Assembly (NCBI RefSeq): GCF_965363235.1
Contig: NC_134845.1
Location: 66,865,261-66,929,260, forward strand
Length of the DNA: 64,000 bases
DNA from: Mytilus galloprovincialis
Lineage: Eukaryota; Mollusca; Bivalvia; Mytilida; Mytilidae
Reading direction: 5' to 3'
In this document: positions 46,301 to 58,926 of the stretch, one piece after another
Layout of the letters: each line of letters begins with the position of its first letter
Position numbering within the stretch: the first letter of the stretch is position 1
Position numbers and translations under genes: made by a program
The notes under the pieces: model-generated
The model's input: the letters and a program-made list of their open reading frames with translations, nothing else
Told to the model about the DNA's origin: nothing
Databases searched by the model: none

Positions 46301-49300
46301 ATAGTATCACTTTTGATAAAAAGAAGAATAATTTTGGTAATTCTAAACAATGCAAACAAAATTTTAGTATGATTTTTCTGATATTCTTTTAATTTTATGA
46401 AAAAAAACCTATTCTAAACTATAAAAAGTACAAATTTAATGGCGGTCAATAGTTTTCAGTAAAATGAAGAAATATTTGCATTTTAGGCAACGCGTACAAA
46501 AATTTAGAATCTTTTTCCTTAAAGCAAGCATATTTTATGAAGAACAACCAATCTTGATGTACAAAAAGTACTCAAATCATATGACGGTTAATAATTTGTA
46601 TCAAAATAAATCAATAACTGCATTCTTATTCCACAAAAATAAAAGTTTCAGTATTTTAATTCTCATTATATCTCAATTCTGATTAGAAGACTTGTCTCAA
46701 GATGGTAAAAATAACTGATTTCAAATAAAATAGTATCACTTTTGATAAAAAGAAGAATAATTTTGGTAATTCTAAACAATGCGAACAAAATTTTAGTATG
46801 ATTTTTCTGATATTCTTCTAATTTTATGAAAAAAAACCTATTCTAAACTATAAAAAGTACAAAAATTTAATGGCGGTCAATAGTTTCCAGTAAAATGAAG
46901 AAATATTTGCATTTTAGGCAACGCATACAAAAATTTAGTATCTTTTTCCTTAAAGCAAGCATATTTTATGAAGAACAACCAATCTTGATGTACAAAAAGT
47001 ACTCAAATCATATGACGGTTAATAATTTGTATCAAAATAAATCAATAACTGCATTCTTATTCCACAAAAATAAAAGTTTCAGTATTTTAATTCTCATTAT
47101 ATCTCAATTCTGATTAGAAGACTTGTCTCAAGATGGTAAAAATAACTGATTTCAAATAAAATAGTATCACTTTTGATAAAAAGAAGAATAATTTTGGTAA
47201 TTCTAAACAATGCGAACAAAATTTTAGTATGATTTTTCTGATATTCTTTTAATTTTATGACAAAAAAACTATTCTAAACTATAAAAAGTACAAAAATTTA
47301 ATGGCGGTCAATAGTTTTCAGTAAAATGAAGAAATATTTGCATTTTAGGCAACGCATACAAAAATTTAGTATCTTTTTCCTTAAAGTAAGCATATTTTAT
47401 GAAGAACAGCCAATCTTGATGTACAAAAAGTACTCAAATCATATGACGGTTAATAATTTGTATCAAAATAAATCAATAACTGCATTCTTATTCCACAAAA
47501 ATAAAAGTTTCAGTATTTTAATTCTCATTATATCTCAATTCTGATTAGAAGACTTGTCTCAAGATGGTAAAAATAACTGATTTCAAATAAAATAGTATCA
47601 CTTTTGATAAAAAGAAGAATAATTTTGGTAATTCTAAACAATGCGAACAAAATTTTAGTATGATTTTTCTGATATTCTTTTAATTTTATGACAAAAAAAC
47701 TATTCTAAACTATAAAAAGTACAAAAATTTAATGGCGGTCAATAGTTTTCAGTAAAATGAAGAAATATTTGCATTTTAGGCAACGCGTACAAAATTTTAG
47801 TATCTTTTTCCTTAAAGTAAGCATATTTTATGAAAAACAGCCAATCTTGATGTACAAAAAGTACTCAAATCATATGACGGTTAATAATTTGTATCAAAAT
47901 AAATCAATAACTGCATTCTCATTCCACAAAAATAAAAGTTTAAGTATTTTAATTCTCATTATATCTCAATTCTGATTAGAAGACTTGTCTCAAGATGGTA
48001 AAAATAACTGATTTCAAATAAAATAGTATCATTTTTGATAAAAAGAGGAATAATTTTGGTTATTTAAAACAATGCAAACAAAATTTTAGTATGATTTTTC
48101 TGACATTCTTTTAATTTTATGAAAAAAAAACTATTCTAAACTATAAAAAGTACCAAAATTTAATGGCGGTCAATAGTTTTCAGTAAAATGAAGAAATATT
48201 TGCATTTTAGGCAATGCGTACAAAAATTTAGTATCTTTTTCCTTAAAGTAAGCATATTTTATGAAGAACAGCCAATCTGGATGTACAAAAAGTACTCAAA
48301 TCATATGACGGTTAATAATTTGTATCAAAATAAATCAATAACTGCATTCTTATTCCACAAAAATAAAAGTTTCAGTATTCTAATTCTCATTATATCTCAG
48401 TTCTGATTAGAAGACTTGTCTCAAGATGGTAAAAATAACTGATTTCAAATAAAATAGTATCATTTTCGATAAAAAGAAGAATAATTTTGGTAATTCTAAA
48501 CAATGCGATAAATTGTTAATATTATTTCTTTGACATTCTTTAATTTCATGAAAAAACAACCTATTCGAAACTATAAAAAGTTCAAAAATCCAATGGCGGT
48601 CAATTTGTAAGTTGTATTGCATAACTTCTTCCAATAAAGGAGCACCTCAATCAATGAGTATTCCACCACCAGTTCGAAAGTACATATATCTTAATCTTTA
48701 AAATATAAAAGTCACACAGGTAGATATCTATCATCATTAAAAGGAATATTTAAAATGTTTTGTATATACACATGTATCGGCATAAAAATATGAGCTAGTT
48801 CAACGTCATTAAATTTAAAATTTTAAATACTTCCTCGATATTTACAGTTTATTTACATGTATATATATATATAATAACCATTTTCGTAGGAATAAGTTGA
48901 TGTTAACAGACTCGTATAATACAAATATGTATTAGATGTCTCTGATGTTAACAATATTTAATACAAAACTTTTAATCAACACAAACAATTTAACGCTCTA
49001 AGCATCTTGTTCTGTTATACTATTTTCACTTTTTTATTGCAACTAATTTTATTACAAATTAACGTGTAAATTAAGGTGTCTTCGTAGAGGTCCGCGTTCA
49101 TCGTTTGTAAACACTGTCAAGTTCGGTTTACATAAGAATTTTAAATATATACGTATCCGTCCGATCCGTGCATAAATTTAATTTACTGATCGATCGGTGA
49201 CAGTTGTCAGGGTAACTCTCACATAGGTTATTTGACTTATCTGACGGATCCTATGGGTCACCGATCACCGATCACTCATCGATCAGTCAAACATCCGTCA

Positions 49301-49362
49301 CCGATCATTCACCGATCAGTCAAGTTCACGTCAAACAGTAACGCCTAAGGTTGCAAGTACTG
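43370..49362. mobile_element. TIR element 1 with internal satellite array (6.0 kb)
   Basis: The ends are exact 26-bp inverted repeats: the left begins CAGTACTTGCAACCTTAGGC and the right ends GCCTAAGGTTGCAAGTACTG. The left flank ends in TA (43368-43369). Subterminal regions are dense in GATCAGTCA/CCGATCA motifs in both orientations (43398-43530; 49180-49325), like multiple transposase-binding sites. A 600-750 bp left arm, a tandem array (about 44220-48600) and a right arm of about 750 bp follow. No transposase frame is visible. A TA target with CAGT-starting ends recalls Tc1/mariner elements, but it could be another family. Confidence 0.75.
44220..48600 (+). repeat. Array 1: about ten tandem 429-431 bp units
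   Basis: The landmark AATGGCGGTCAAT(A)TTTTCAGTAAAATGAAG recurs near 44719, 45150, 45580, 46010, 46440, 46871, 47301, 47732 and 48163. A diverged first unit precedes (from about 44220) and a truncated last one ends near 48600. Nine units keep an uninterrupted 72-codon frame starting MKKYLHFRQ, but array 2 units break it, so it is not taken as a gene. Units 3-4 (about 45480-46340) and 5-6 (about 46341-47200) form nearly identical 860-bp dimers. Confidence 0.9.
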
Positions 49363-49388
49363 CAGTACTTGCAACCTTAGGCGTTACT
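49337..49388. repeat. Perfect 52-bp palindrome at the junction of the two elements
   Basis: The right 26-bp end of element 1 meets the left 26-bp end of element 2 with no base between them (...AGTACTG|CAGTACT...). There is no TA at the joint, although TA stands on both outer sides of the pair. Confidence 0.95.
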
Positions 49389-52300
49389 ATTTCAGCGATC
49401 AGTCAGCGGTCATCGATCAGTCACCGATCAGTCAAGTTCGCGTCAAACTCACGTCAGCAAGCCGTCAGACTTATAGTAAAAGTAATTGACTGATCGGACT
49501 GATCGGACGGATAGTACCGATCGACCTTGATGACGGATTGAACTGTAATACGTCACATGATAAACTAATACAAATTACGGAATCTTAGTTTCGTTTAATC
49601 TAATTAAAATGGCGACTCTTGAAAATCGAACGTTCAATGATACATTTTGTTTATTAATTATTTAGCAAAGTTTTATGAATTGAAATGAAAATAAATATAC
49701 AGATAAAACCTAAATTAAAATATCATCATTAAAGAATGGTCTTTTTCGTTTTATTTAGGTTATATATTTTCAAAACCGGCGAGTTCTAAAACGGTGTCTA
49801 CATCGCGATTTTTATTTCATTATTTTCCAAACATTCTCGGGAAAAACAAAATGAAAGAATCAGTTACCGAAAAATGTGGTCTATTTTTTTTCAATATTTT
49901 AAATTTTTGTATCCTTATCATCATAAAATTCTAAAAAAAAAAACAACTTATCATAATCACGGACTTTCTATATTCACGTCACAATCGAAGCATTTAAAAT
50001 AACAAATTACAAAATTAACTGCTGTATTTTTTAACAAGAAATAGAAATAAATTTTATGAAGAACAGTCAATCATGATGTACAAAAAGTACTGAAATCATG
50101 TGACGGTTATTATTTGTATCAAAATAAATCAATAACTACATTCTTATTCCACAAAAACAAAAGTTTAAGTATTTTAATTCTCATTATATCTCAATTCTGA
50201 TTAGGAAACTTGTCTCAAGATGGTAAAAATAACTGATTTCAAATAAAATAGTATCATGTTTGATAAAAAGAAGAATAATTTTGATTATTTTAAACAATGC
50301 AAACAAAATTTTAGTATGATTTTTCTGATATTATTTTAATTTTATGAAAAAAAAACCTATTCTCAACTATAAAAAGTATAAAGATCCAATGGCGGTCAAT
50401 AATTTTCAGTAAAATGAAACAATATTTGCATTTTAGGAAACGCGTACAAAAATTTTATATCTTTTTCCTTAAAGTAAGCATATTTTATGAAGAACAGCCA
50501 ATCCTGATGTACAAAAAGTACTGAAATCAAATGACGGTTAATAATTTGTATCAAAATAAATCAATAACTACATTCTTATTCCACAAAAATAAAAGTTTAA
50601 GTATTTTAATTCTCATTATATCTGAATTCTGATTAGAAGACTTGTCTCAAGATGGTAAAAATAACTGATTTCAAATAAAATAGTATCATTTTTGATAAAA
50701 AGAAGAATAATTTTGATTATTTTAAACAATGCGAACAAAATTTTAGTATGATTTCTCTGACATTTCTTTAATTTTATGAACAAAAAAACTAATTTAAACT
50801 TTTAAAAGTACAAAATCCAATGGCGGTCAATAATTTTCAGTCAAATGAAGAAATATTTGCATTTTAGGTAACGTGTACAAAAATTTAATATCTTTTTCCT
50901 TAAAGTAAGCATGTTTTATGAAGAACAGCCAATCCTGATGTACAAAAAGTACTGAAATCATATGACGGTTAATAATTTGTATCAAAATAAATCAATAACT
51001 GCATTCTTATTCAACAAAAATAAATGTTTAAGTATTTGAATTTTCAATATATCTCAATTCTAATTAAAAGACTTGTCTCAAAATGGTAAAAATAACTGAT
51101 TTCAAATAAAATTGTAACTATTTTGATAAAAAGAAGAATAATTTTGATTATTTTAAACAATGCAAACAAAATTTTAGTATGATTTTTCTGATATAATTTT
51201 AATTTTATGAAAAAAAACTATTCTCAACTATAAAAAGTACAAAAATCCAATGGCGGTCAATAATTTTCAGTAAAATGAAACAATATTTGCATTTTAGGAA
51301 ACGCGTACAAAAATTTTATATCTTTTTCCTAAAGGTAAGCATATTTTATGTAGAGCAGCCAATCCTGATGTACTATAAGTACTGATAGCATATGACGGTT
51401 AATAATTTGTATCAAAATAAATCAATAACTACATTCTTATTCCACAAAAATAAAAGTTTAAGTATTTTAATTCTCACTATATCTCAATTCTGATTAGAAG
51501 ACTTTTTCTCTAGATGGTAAAAATAACTGATTTCAAATAAAATAGTATCATTTTTAATAAAAAGAAGAATAATTTTGGTTACTTTTAACAATGCGAATAA
51601 AATTTCAGTATAATTTCTCTGCCATTCTTTTAATTTTATGAAAAAAAACTATTCTCAACTATAATAAGTACAAAAATCCCATGGTGGTCAATAATTTTCA
51701 GTAAAATGAAGACATATTTGCATTTTAGGCAACGCGTACAAAAATTTTATATCTTTTTCTTGAAAGTTAGATTATTCTATAAAGAACAGCCAATCATGAT
51801 GTACAAAAAGTATTGAAATCATATGCCGGTTAATAATTTGTATCAAAATAAATCAATAACTGCATTCTTATTCCACAAAAATAAAAGTTTAAGTATTTTA
51901 ATTCTCACTTCATCACAATTCTGATTAGAAGACTTGTCTCAAGATGGTAAAAATAACTGATTTTAAATAAAATAGTATCATTTTTGATAAAAAGAAGAAT
52001 AATTTTGATAATTTTAAACAATGCGAACAAAATTTTAGTATGATTTTTCTGATATTCTTTTAATTGATGTAAAAAAACTATTCTTAAATATAAAAAGTAC
52101 AAAAATCCAATGGCGGTCAATAATTTTCAGTAAAATGAAGACATATTTGCATTTTAGGCAACGCGTACAAAAATTTTATATCTTTTTCTTGAAAGTTAGA
52201 TTATTCTATAAAGAACAGCCAATCATGATGTACAAAAAGTACTGAAATCATATGCCGGTTAATAATTTGTATCAAAATAAATCAATAACTGCATTCTTAT

Positions 52301-53912
52301 TCCAGAAAAAATAAAAGTTTAAGTATTCTAATTCTCACTATATCTCAATTCTGAAAAGAAGACTTGTCTCGAGATGGTAAAAATAACTGATTTCAAATAA
52401 AATACATGTAGTATCATTTTTAATAAAAAGAAGAATAATTTTGGTTATTTTTAACAATGCGAATAAAATTTCAGTATGATTTCTCTGCCATTCGTTTAAT
52501 TTTATGAAAAAAACTATTCTTAAATATAAAAAGTACAAAAATCCAATGGCGGTCAATAATTTTCAGTAAAATGAAGAAATATTTGCATTTTAGGCAATGC
52601 GTACAAAAATTTAATATCTTTTTCCTTAAAGTAAGATTATTTTATGAAGAACAGCCAATCATTATGTATAAAAAGTACTGAAATCATATGACAGTTAATA
52701 ATATGCATCAAAATAAATCAATAAGTACATTCTTATTCCACAAAAATAAAAGTTTTAGTATTTTAATTCTCATTATATCTGAATTCTGATTAGAAGACTT
52801 GTCTCAAGATGGTAAAAATAACTGATTTCAAATAAAATAGTATCATTTTTGATAAAAAGAAGAATAATTTTGATTATTTTAAACAATGCGAACAAAATTT
52901 TAGTATGATTTCTCTGACATTCCTTTAAATTTATGAACAAAAAAACTATTCTAAACTATAAAAAGTACAAAATCCAATGGCGGTCAATAATTTTCAGTAA
53001 AATGAAGAAATATTTGCATTTTAGGTAACGTGTACAAATATTTAATATCTTTTTCCTTAAAGTAGGCATGTTTTATGAAGAACAGCCAATCCTGATGTAC
53101 AAAAAGTACTGAAATCATATGATGGTAAATAATTTGCATCAAAATAAATCAATAACTGCATTCTTATTCCACAAAAATAAAAGTTTAAGTATTTTAATTC
53201 TCATTATATCTCAATTCTAATTAGAAGACTTGTCTCAAGATGGTAAAAATAACTGATTGCAAATAAAATAGTACAATATTTGATAAAAAGAATATTAATT
53301 TTGGTAATTCTTAACAATGGGAACAAACTTTTAATATCATCTCTTTGACATTCTTTTAATTTCATGAAAAAACAACCTATTCGAAACTATTAAAAGTTCA
53401 AAAATCCGATGGTGGTTAGCAATAACCATTTTCGTAGAAATAAGTTCATGTTAACAGAGTCATATAATACAATTATGTATTATATGTCTCTGATGTTTAT
53501 AATATTTAATACGAAAATATTAATCAACACAAACAATTTAACGCGCTAAGCATCTTATTCTGTTAAACTATGTTTACTTTTGTATTGCAACTAATTTTAT
53601 TACAAATTATAACGTGTAAATAAGGGTGATTTCGTAGAGGTCCGCGTTCATCGATTGTAAACACTGTGAAGTTCGGTTTACATAAGAATTTTAAATATAT
53701 ACGTATCCGTCCGATCCGTGCATAAATTTAATTTACTGATCGATCGGTGACAGTTGTCAGGGTAACTCTAACATAGGTTATTTGACTTATCTGACGGATC
53801 CTATGGGTCACCGATCACCGATCACTCATCGATCAGTCAAACATCCGTCACCGATCATTCACCGATCAGTCAAGATCACGTCAAACAGTAACGCCTAAGG
53901 TTGCAAGTACTG
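49363..53912. mobile_element. TIR element 2 with internal satellite array (4.55 kb)
   Basis: It has the same orientation, ends and arms as element 1. The left arm (49363-50040) matches 43370-44090 closely. The right arm (53415-53912) matches 48870-49362 and lacks about 270 bp present in element 1 (48600-48870). TA follows at 53913-53914. No protein-coding frame. Confidence 0.75.
50045..53415 (+). repeat. Array 2: about eight diverged 430-bp units
   Basis: The landmark AATGGCGGTCAATAATTTTCAG recurs near 50389, 50819, 51249, 51680, 52108, 52545 and 52977, ending in a partial unit near 53408. The spacing is 428-437 bp. The units differ from each other more than those of array 1 do. In several units AAAAGTACTGAAATC replaces AAAAGTACTCAAATC, putting a stop in the frame that is open in array 1. 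Confidence 0.85.
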
Positions 53913-53914
53913 TA

Positions 53915-56900
53915 CAGTTAATTTCCTATGTAGACGATTAAGATCAAACCTGGTTTTATAGGCAGAGCTACCTTCTACATGTATGGCAGTCTCATACTTT
54001 TCCATTATATGGACAACAGTAGGTCAACAAAACAATGTGTATTGATTGTGACGAGTTGTCTAATTTGCAATCATACCACAACTTCTTTTTTATAAACAGA
54101 CATAATTGGTAAAAATGTCAAAAAAGGAGTACAGCTGTCAAAATTTCATTCTAATCTTAATCACTATACAACCAAACAAATATGTCAACATTGAAAAGAA
54201 AAGCATTTATACAAAGCACATTGGCAAAAATTAAAGACAAGAGTTTTATATAGATTCACCATTAACACGTAATTAAGACAATTAACAAAGTCAGTACCAA
54301 AAATCTTTACTCCAAGATTATCCTGTATTGTTTGTGAAGCATATAATTCTATCTATCAGCAAGGACTTGGTATCTTCCAAACAACTTTTGCTAGAAAAAT
54401 GACGAAACGTTCTACGGCATATCTCTTGTTCATCACCTTCCTGCTCAGATAATGGTGACGTTTTACAAAGTCTGAGTTGCAGCTACAAGATCTGAAAAAC
54501 GTTTATCATAGAATTTTGTACTCATTTTACCGCTTGTGTCACATTCCATGTATAAGATTATCATTAGGCAGGGTAAGCTGTGTATTTGGTTTTTCTTTAA
54601 TTTCTAGTTCCAGAGGATATATTAATGGAACTATCAGAAGAAAAAATTGGATTGCAATTGATAATGGATAAAACATCATCAATATAATCATATTTTTGTG
54701 GTTAAAGTGTCTGATGGATCTCCGATTCATATCAAAATACGAAGAGGTCGAAAATTGAAGTGCTATTTTAAGGTCGGACATTTGTTAAAATAGTCTAAAT
54801 TCAACAAATATGTTGTCAATAAGAAACTCAAGCATACTTTTTCCTCTGAGAAGCATGTTCAACCTTGTGTTCACTATTAACAAAATGTGTCGCATGGTAT
54901 CCCAAAGTAATAATTGTACAGTGTATTCTACCATTTCTAGGTTGAAAAACATTGTGGATTATTTTTTTTTTTTATTTTTTTTTTTTCAATTTCAAATTGG
55001 AAATTGTGGTACAAAAATTTGAAAAATCAATAATGTTGATAGAACTATTTTTTGAGAGAACATAAAGGCAACAGTAGTATGCCGCTCTTCGAAACTCATA
55101 AATCGATTGGGAAAAAGACAAATCCGGGTAACAAACTACAAATTATCCAGCAGTTTTTTTAAAATCCATATATCATCTGTACTACTTCGTGAGTTTCACA
55201 GTTTTTCGGAAAAACGCTTTCATTGCAGTCATTTTTTTTTGTCAATCAAATGAACATTGTCTTTGTCGAACATACAAATGAGCCGGCAATTTACCATTGA
55301 TTGTACGGAAAGGTAAGGTCTCCGATTTGCTTTAGTGTACAAGCGTAAAGTTATTGTACGATTATCTGTACATTTATCGGTTAAAAAGTTAAATAAAATG
55401 TTTATTATTTGAAGATGCCATACCTGATCTTGAGGAATAACTCATATACAAGTTTTATAACAATACATTGAGGTTTAAAGTTTATCTTGTCAAAAAAGTT
55501 CAATTCTGCAATATATAATGCAAAAACAAGTATATCGATAAAATATGGTACGATTGCCATTGAGACAACTCTCAACAACATACATGTATCACATGACGTA
55601 GAAGTAAACAACGTTATGTGACTGTATGGTCTTTAACAATGAGCAAAAGCCATATCAAAAAGTAAGCTATAAAAAGTCCCGAAATTAAAAATGTAAAGAC
55701 AATTCAAACGAGAAATGATGAAGACGCCGACGCCACTATCTACGACGGAATATAGGTTTCTTATGTTTCACTGCCGCTACATTAATTTTGTAGACTGGAC
55801 AAAAGTCAAGATACTTATATTTTATTGGCAACAAATTTGAGACACTTCAAACAATGCTCAACTCATGCTAACGTTACAGGGAATGGGGGATTGGATTAAG
55901 CGACAAAGCATCAATTCTATAATTTTAAGAATATTCCGATTTTTTTTAGCGTACATGATCATTTGAACATATACATCTTTTATTTTATAAATGGCATTTT
56001 CTGATATATTTGTACGATTTTTTTTTTTGATTTTTTTTTAATAACTGTTTCACATGTGACGCCTGATATTTTCCAGTTGTCGTAACCACAACCCCGTCAT
56101 CGTTCCTCTAATACGAACTACTAAAAAAACGACTAGATTTCTACCTCACGAATAACACTACGGGTGCCACATATTGAGCACAATCTGCTTACCCTTCTGG
56201 AGCACACCAGATCACCCCGATGGATTTATATTACCCATTGTATGGATCGATTGAACCATTTGAAGCTGTTTTTCGCAATTTTTCTTATGTTGTACGTGCT
56301 ATTACACTAAAGTCTTCGATGTTTTAGGGTCTGGCGCTTACATACATGTTAAACTCAGCCACGTGCACTTTCTTTATGTGCCTGACTCTAGACTAGATCA
56401 TGTAGTGGAATGATTGTCGTTGCTTCATTTGTGTCATATTTGTTTTTCGTAGATTGGTAAGTTATTAATTAGACCGTTCGTTTTCTCTTTCGAATTGTTT
56501 GGAAACTCTGGTGGATAGTTGTCTCATTGGCAATCACACCATATCTAACTTTATTTTAATTCATATGCTGTGTTTTGTATACTGTAACATTGAAAATAAT
56601 TTGTTTGCATACTCATGAGCCTCTTTTCGGTAGCCCGAGCAAACGCCTTTGATCGGCGAGAGAAAATTTAACTACGAACTCATATTAGGTAACTCTTATT
56701 CAACTCGAAATCCTAATATTAACGACTCAAATAAGAATTCAGCTCCAACTCTTCCTCAAAAAGGTGACACCCATTTTTTATTTGATCATTAGGAAGATTT
56801 ATGAAAACAGTTTCTAAAAAGGTACCACTCAAAGGCATTGAAATTCTAGTTTGATCCACATTTTAGGGGGATATGTGACATGTTCATCCCCCTTTTTGCA

Positions 56901-57165
56901 ATATTTTATGGTAAATAAATCTAGAATGTTGCCATGGATACACATAAAAGGAATTAATTTTCACCCTTTTAACTTTTGAAAATCAAATCTATGGAAGATA
57001 CTGATTACATACATAATTATGCACATGTACAACACAAACAGTTAGGTTAATGTATTAGAAATTCAGGAATAGGAGATGATAAAACATTTTGTGGCTCATT
57101 TTTAATTTTATTTTCTAACTGTGGAGTGCTACCTTATGCATGTAGCGTCTATCTAAAATTGTGTT
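53915..57165. other. Repeat fragments and AT-rich DNA, no gene recognised
   Basis: 53930-54095 holds family C and A fragments (AGATCAAACCTGGTTTTATAGGC; CAATCATACCACAACTTC). About 54300-54480 (GAAAAATGACGAAACGTTCTACGGC, AAAGTCTGAGTTGCAGCTACAAGATCTG) looks like a decayed retroelement, not identified. 55545-55715 is family A in reverse, 56155-56225 a reversed family D fragment, and 56370-56550 family A. The 80-codon - strand frame at 54781-54539 has a hydrophobic middle but no recognisable family. Confidence 0.45.
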
Positions 57166-57249
57166 ATTTTTATACGACCGCAAAAATTGTTTTGGTCGTA
57201 TATTGGTATCACGTTGGCGTCGTCGTCTGCGTCGTCGTCCGAATACTTT

Positions 57250-58510
57250 TAGTTTTCGCACCCTAACTTTAGTTTAAGTCAATAGAAATCTATGAAATTT
57301 GAACACAAGGTTAATGACCACAAAAGGAAGGTTAGGATTTGTTTTGGAAGTTTTGGTCCCAACAGTTTAGGAATAAGGGGCCAAAAAAGGGCCCAAATAA
57401 GCATTATTCTTGGTTTTCGGACACAATAACTTTAGTATAAGTAAATTGGAATCAATGAAATTTAATCACAAGGTTAATGACCACAAAAGGAAGGTAAGGA
57501 TTGAATTTTTGAGTTGAGGTCCCAACAGTTTCGGAATTAGGGGCCAAACAGGGGCCCACATAAGCATTTTTCTTGGTTTTCGCACCATAACTTTAGTATA
57601 AGTAAATAGAAATCTATGAAATTTAAATACAAGGTCTATGACCATAAAAGGAAGGTTGGGATTAATTTTGGGGAGTTTTGGTCCCAACAGTTTAGGAATA
57701 AGGGGCCCAAAGGGTCCAAAATTAAACTTTGTTTGATTTCATCAAAAATTAAATAATTGGGGTTCTTTGATATGCCGAATCTAACTGTGTATGTAGATTC
57801 TTAATTTTTGGTCCGGTTTTCAAATTGGTCTACATTAAGGTCCAAAGGGTCCAAAATTAATCTCAGTTTGATTTTAACAAAAATTGAATCCATGGGGTTC
57901 TTTGATATGCTTAATCTAAAAATGTACTTAGATTTATGATGATTGGCCCAGTTTTCAAGTTGGTCCAAATCGGGGTCCAAAATTTAACTTTGTTTCATTT
58001 CATAAAAAAATGAATAATTGGGGTTCCTTGATATGCCAAATCTAACTGTGTATGTAGAATCTTAATTTTTGTCCCGTTTTTAAATTGGTCTACATTAAGA
58101 TCCAAAGGGTCCAAAATAAAACTAAGTTTGATTTTAACAAAAATTGAATCCTTGGGGTTCTTTGATATCCTGAATCTAAAAATGTACTTAGATTTTTTAT
58201 TATTGGCCCAGTTTTCAAGTTGGTCCAAATCGGGGTCCAAAATTAAACTTTGTTTGATTTCATCAAAAATTGAATAATTTGGGTTCTTTGATATGCAAAA
58301 TCTAACTGTGTTTGTAGATTCCTAATTTTTGGTCCCGTTTTCAAATTGGTCTACATTAAAGTCCAAAGGGTCCAAAATTAAACTAAGTTTGATTTTAACA
58401 AAAATTGAATTATTGGGCTTCTTTGATATGCTGAATCTAAACATGTACTTATATTTTTTATTATGGGCCCAGTTTTTAAGTTGGTCAAAATTAGGATCCA
58501 AAATTATTAT
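57250..58510 (+). repeat. Two successive tandem blocks (163 bp x3, about 260 bp x3)
   Basis: Block one repeats TTTTCGCACxxTAACTTTAGT through GGGCCAAAxAGGGCCCA. Block two repeats GTCCAAAATTAAACTTTGTTTGATTTCATC, TTTGATATGCCGAATCTAACTGTGTATGTAG and TTGGCCCAGTTTTCAAGTTGGTCC. The open frames on both strands here are fortuitous. Confidence 0.75.
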
Positions 58511-58515
58511 ATTAA

Positions 58516-58922
58516 GGATGTACTTAGGTGAGGTTAGCTATAGGTAAACATTAACAAATTAAGAAATTAAAATTGATACTATAAGCTGGGAGAGCATCAA
58601 TTAAGGATAAAGATAAGCTAAACATATTGATAGGTCATGGACCTCCTTTTCGAGATATTTGAGATTTAAAATATGGCGGGAAAAGGCTGACTCGGACTTT
58701 TACCTTGTATTTGCATTGGTATTAGTTGGGTCTCAAAACAAAAGAAAAAAAATCAAGAATCTTCGAAAATTTTTGTAAATGACCTTTCATGAGCTATTAA
58801 GTCTTATATGAAAAAAATAAATGGGTGTTATGGGGCAAAATATTTTACATTGTATTGTATGGAAAAACACCAAGGAGTTTGAACATTTGACACAAATTCC
58901 TAAACCTCACCTAAGTACATCC
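58516..58922. mobile_element. TTAA-flanked MITE, family T1, copy 2
   Basis: TTAA stands at 58512-58515 and 58923-58926. The ends GGATGTACTTAGGTGAGGTT and AACCTCACCTAAGTACATCC are perfect 20-bp complements. It is the intact relative of 20632-20964 in the opposite orientation. Confidence 0.85.
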
Positions 58923-58926
58923 TTAA

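Noticed and set aside
44744..48406. Nine nearly identical 72-codon frames (MKKYLHFRQ...) as a small-protein gene family
   Set aside because: They follow from the homogeneity of the 430-bp array. Array 2 units have a stop in the same frame, codon use is simply AT-rich, and no promoter or signal sequence is evident.
54539..54781. 80-codon - strand frame with a hydrophobic middle as a membrane protein
   Set aside because: There is no recognisable family and no splice-consistent neighbours, and the surrounding DNA looks like decayed repeat.
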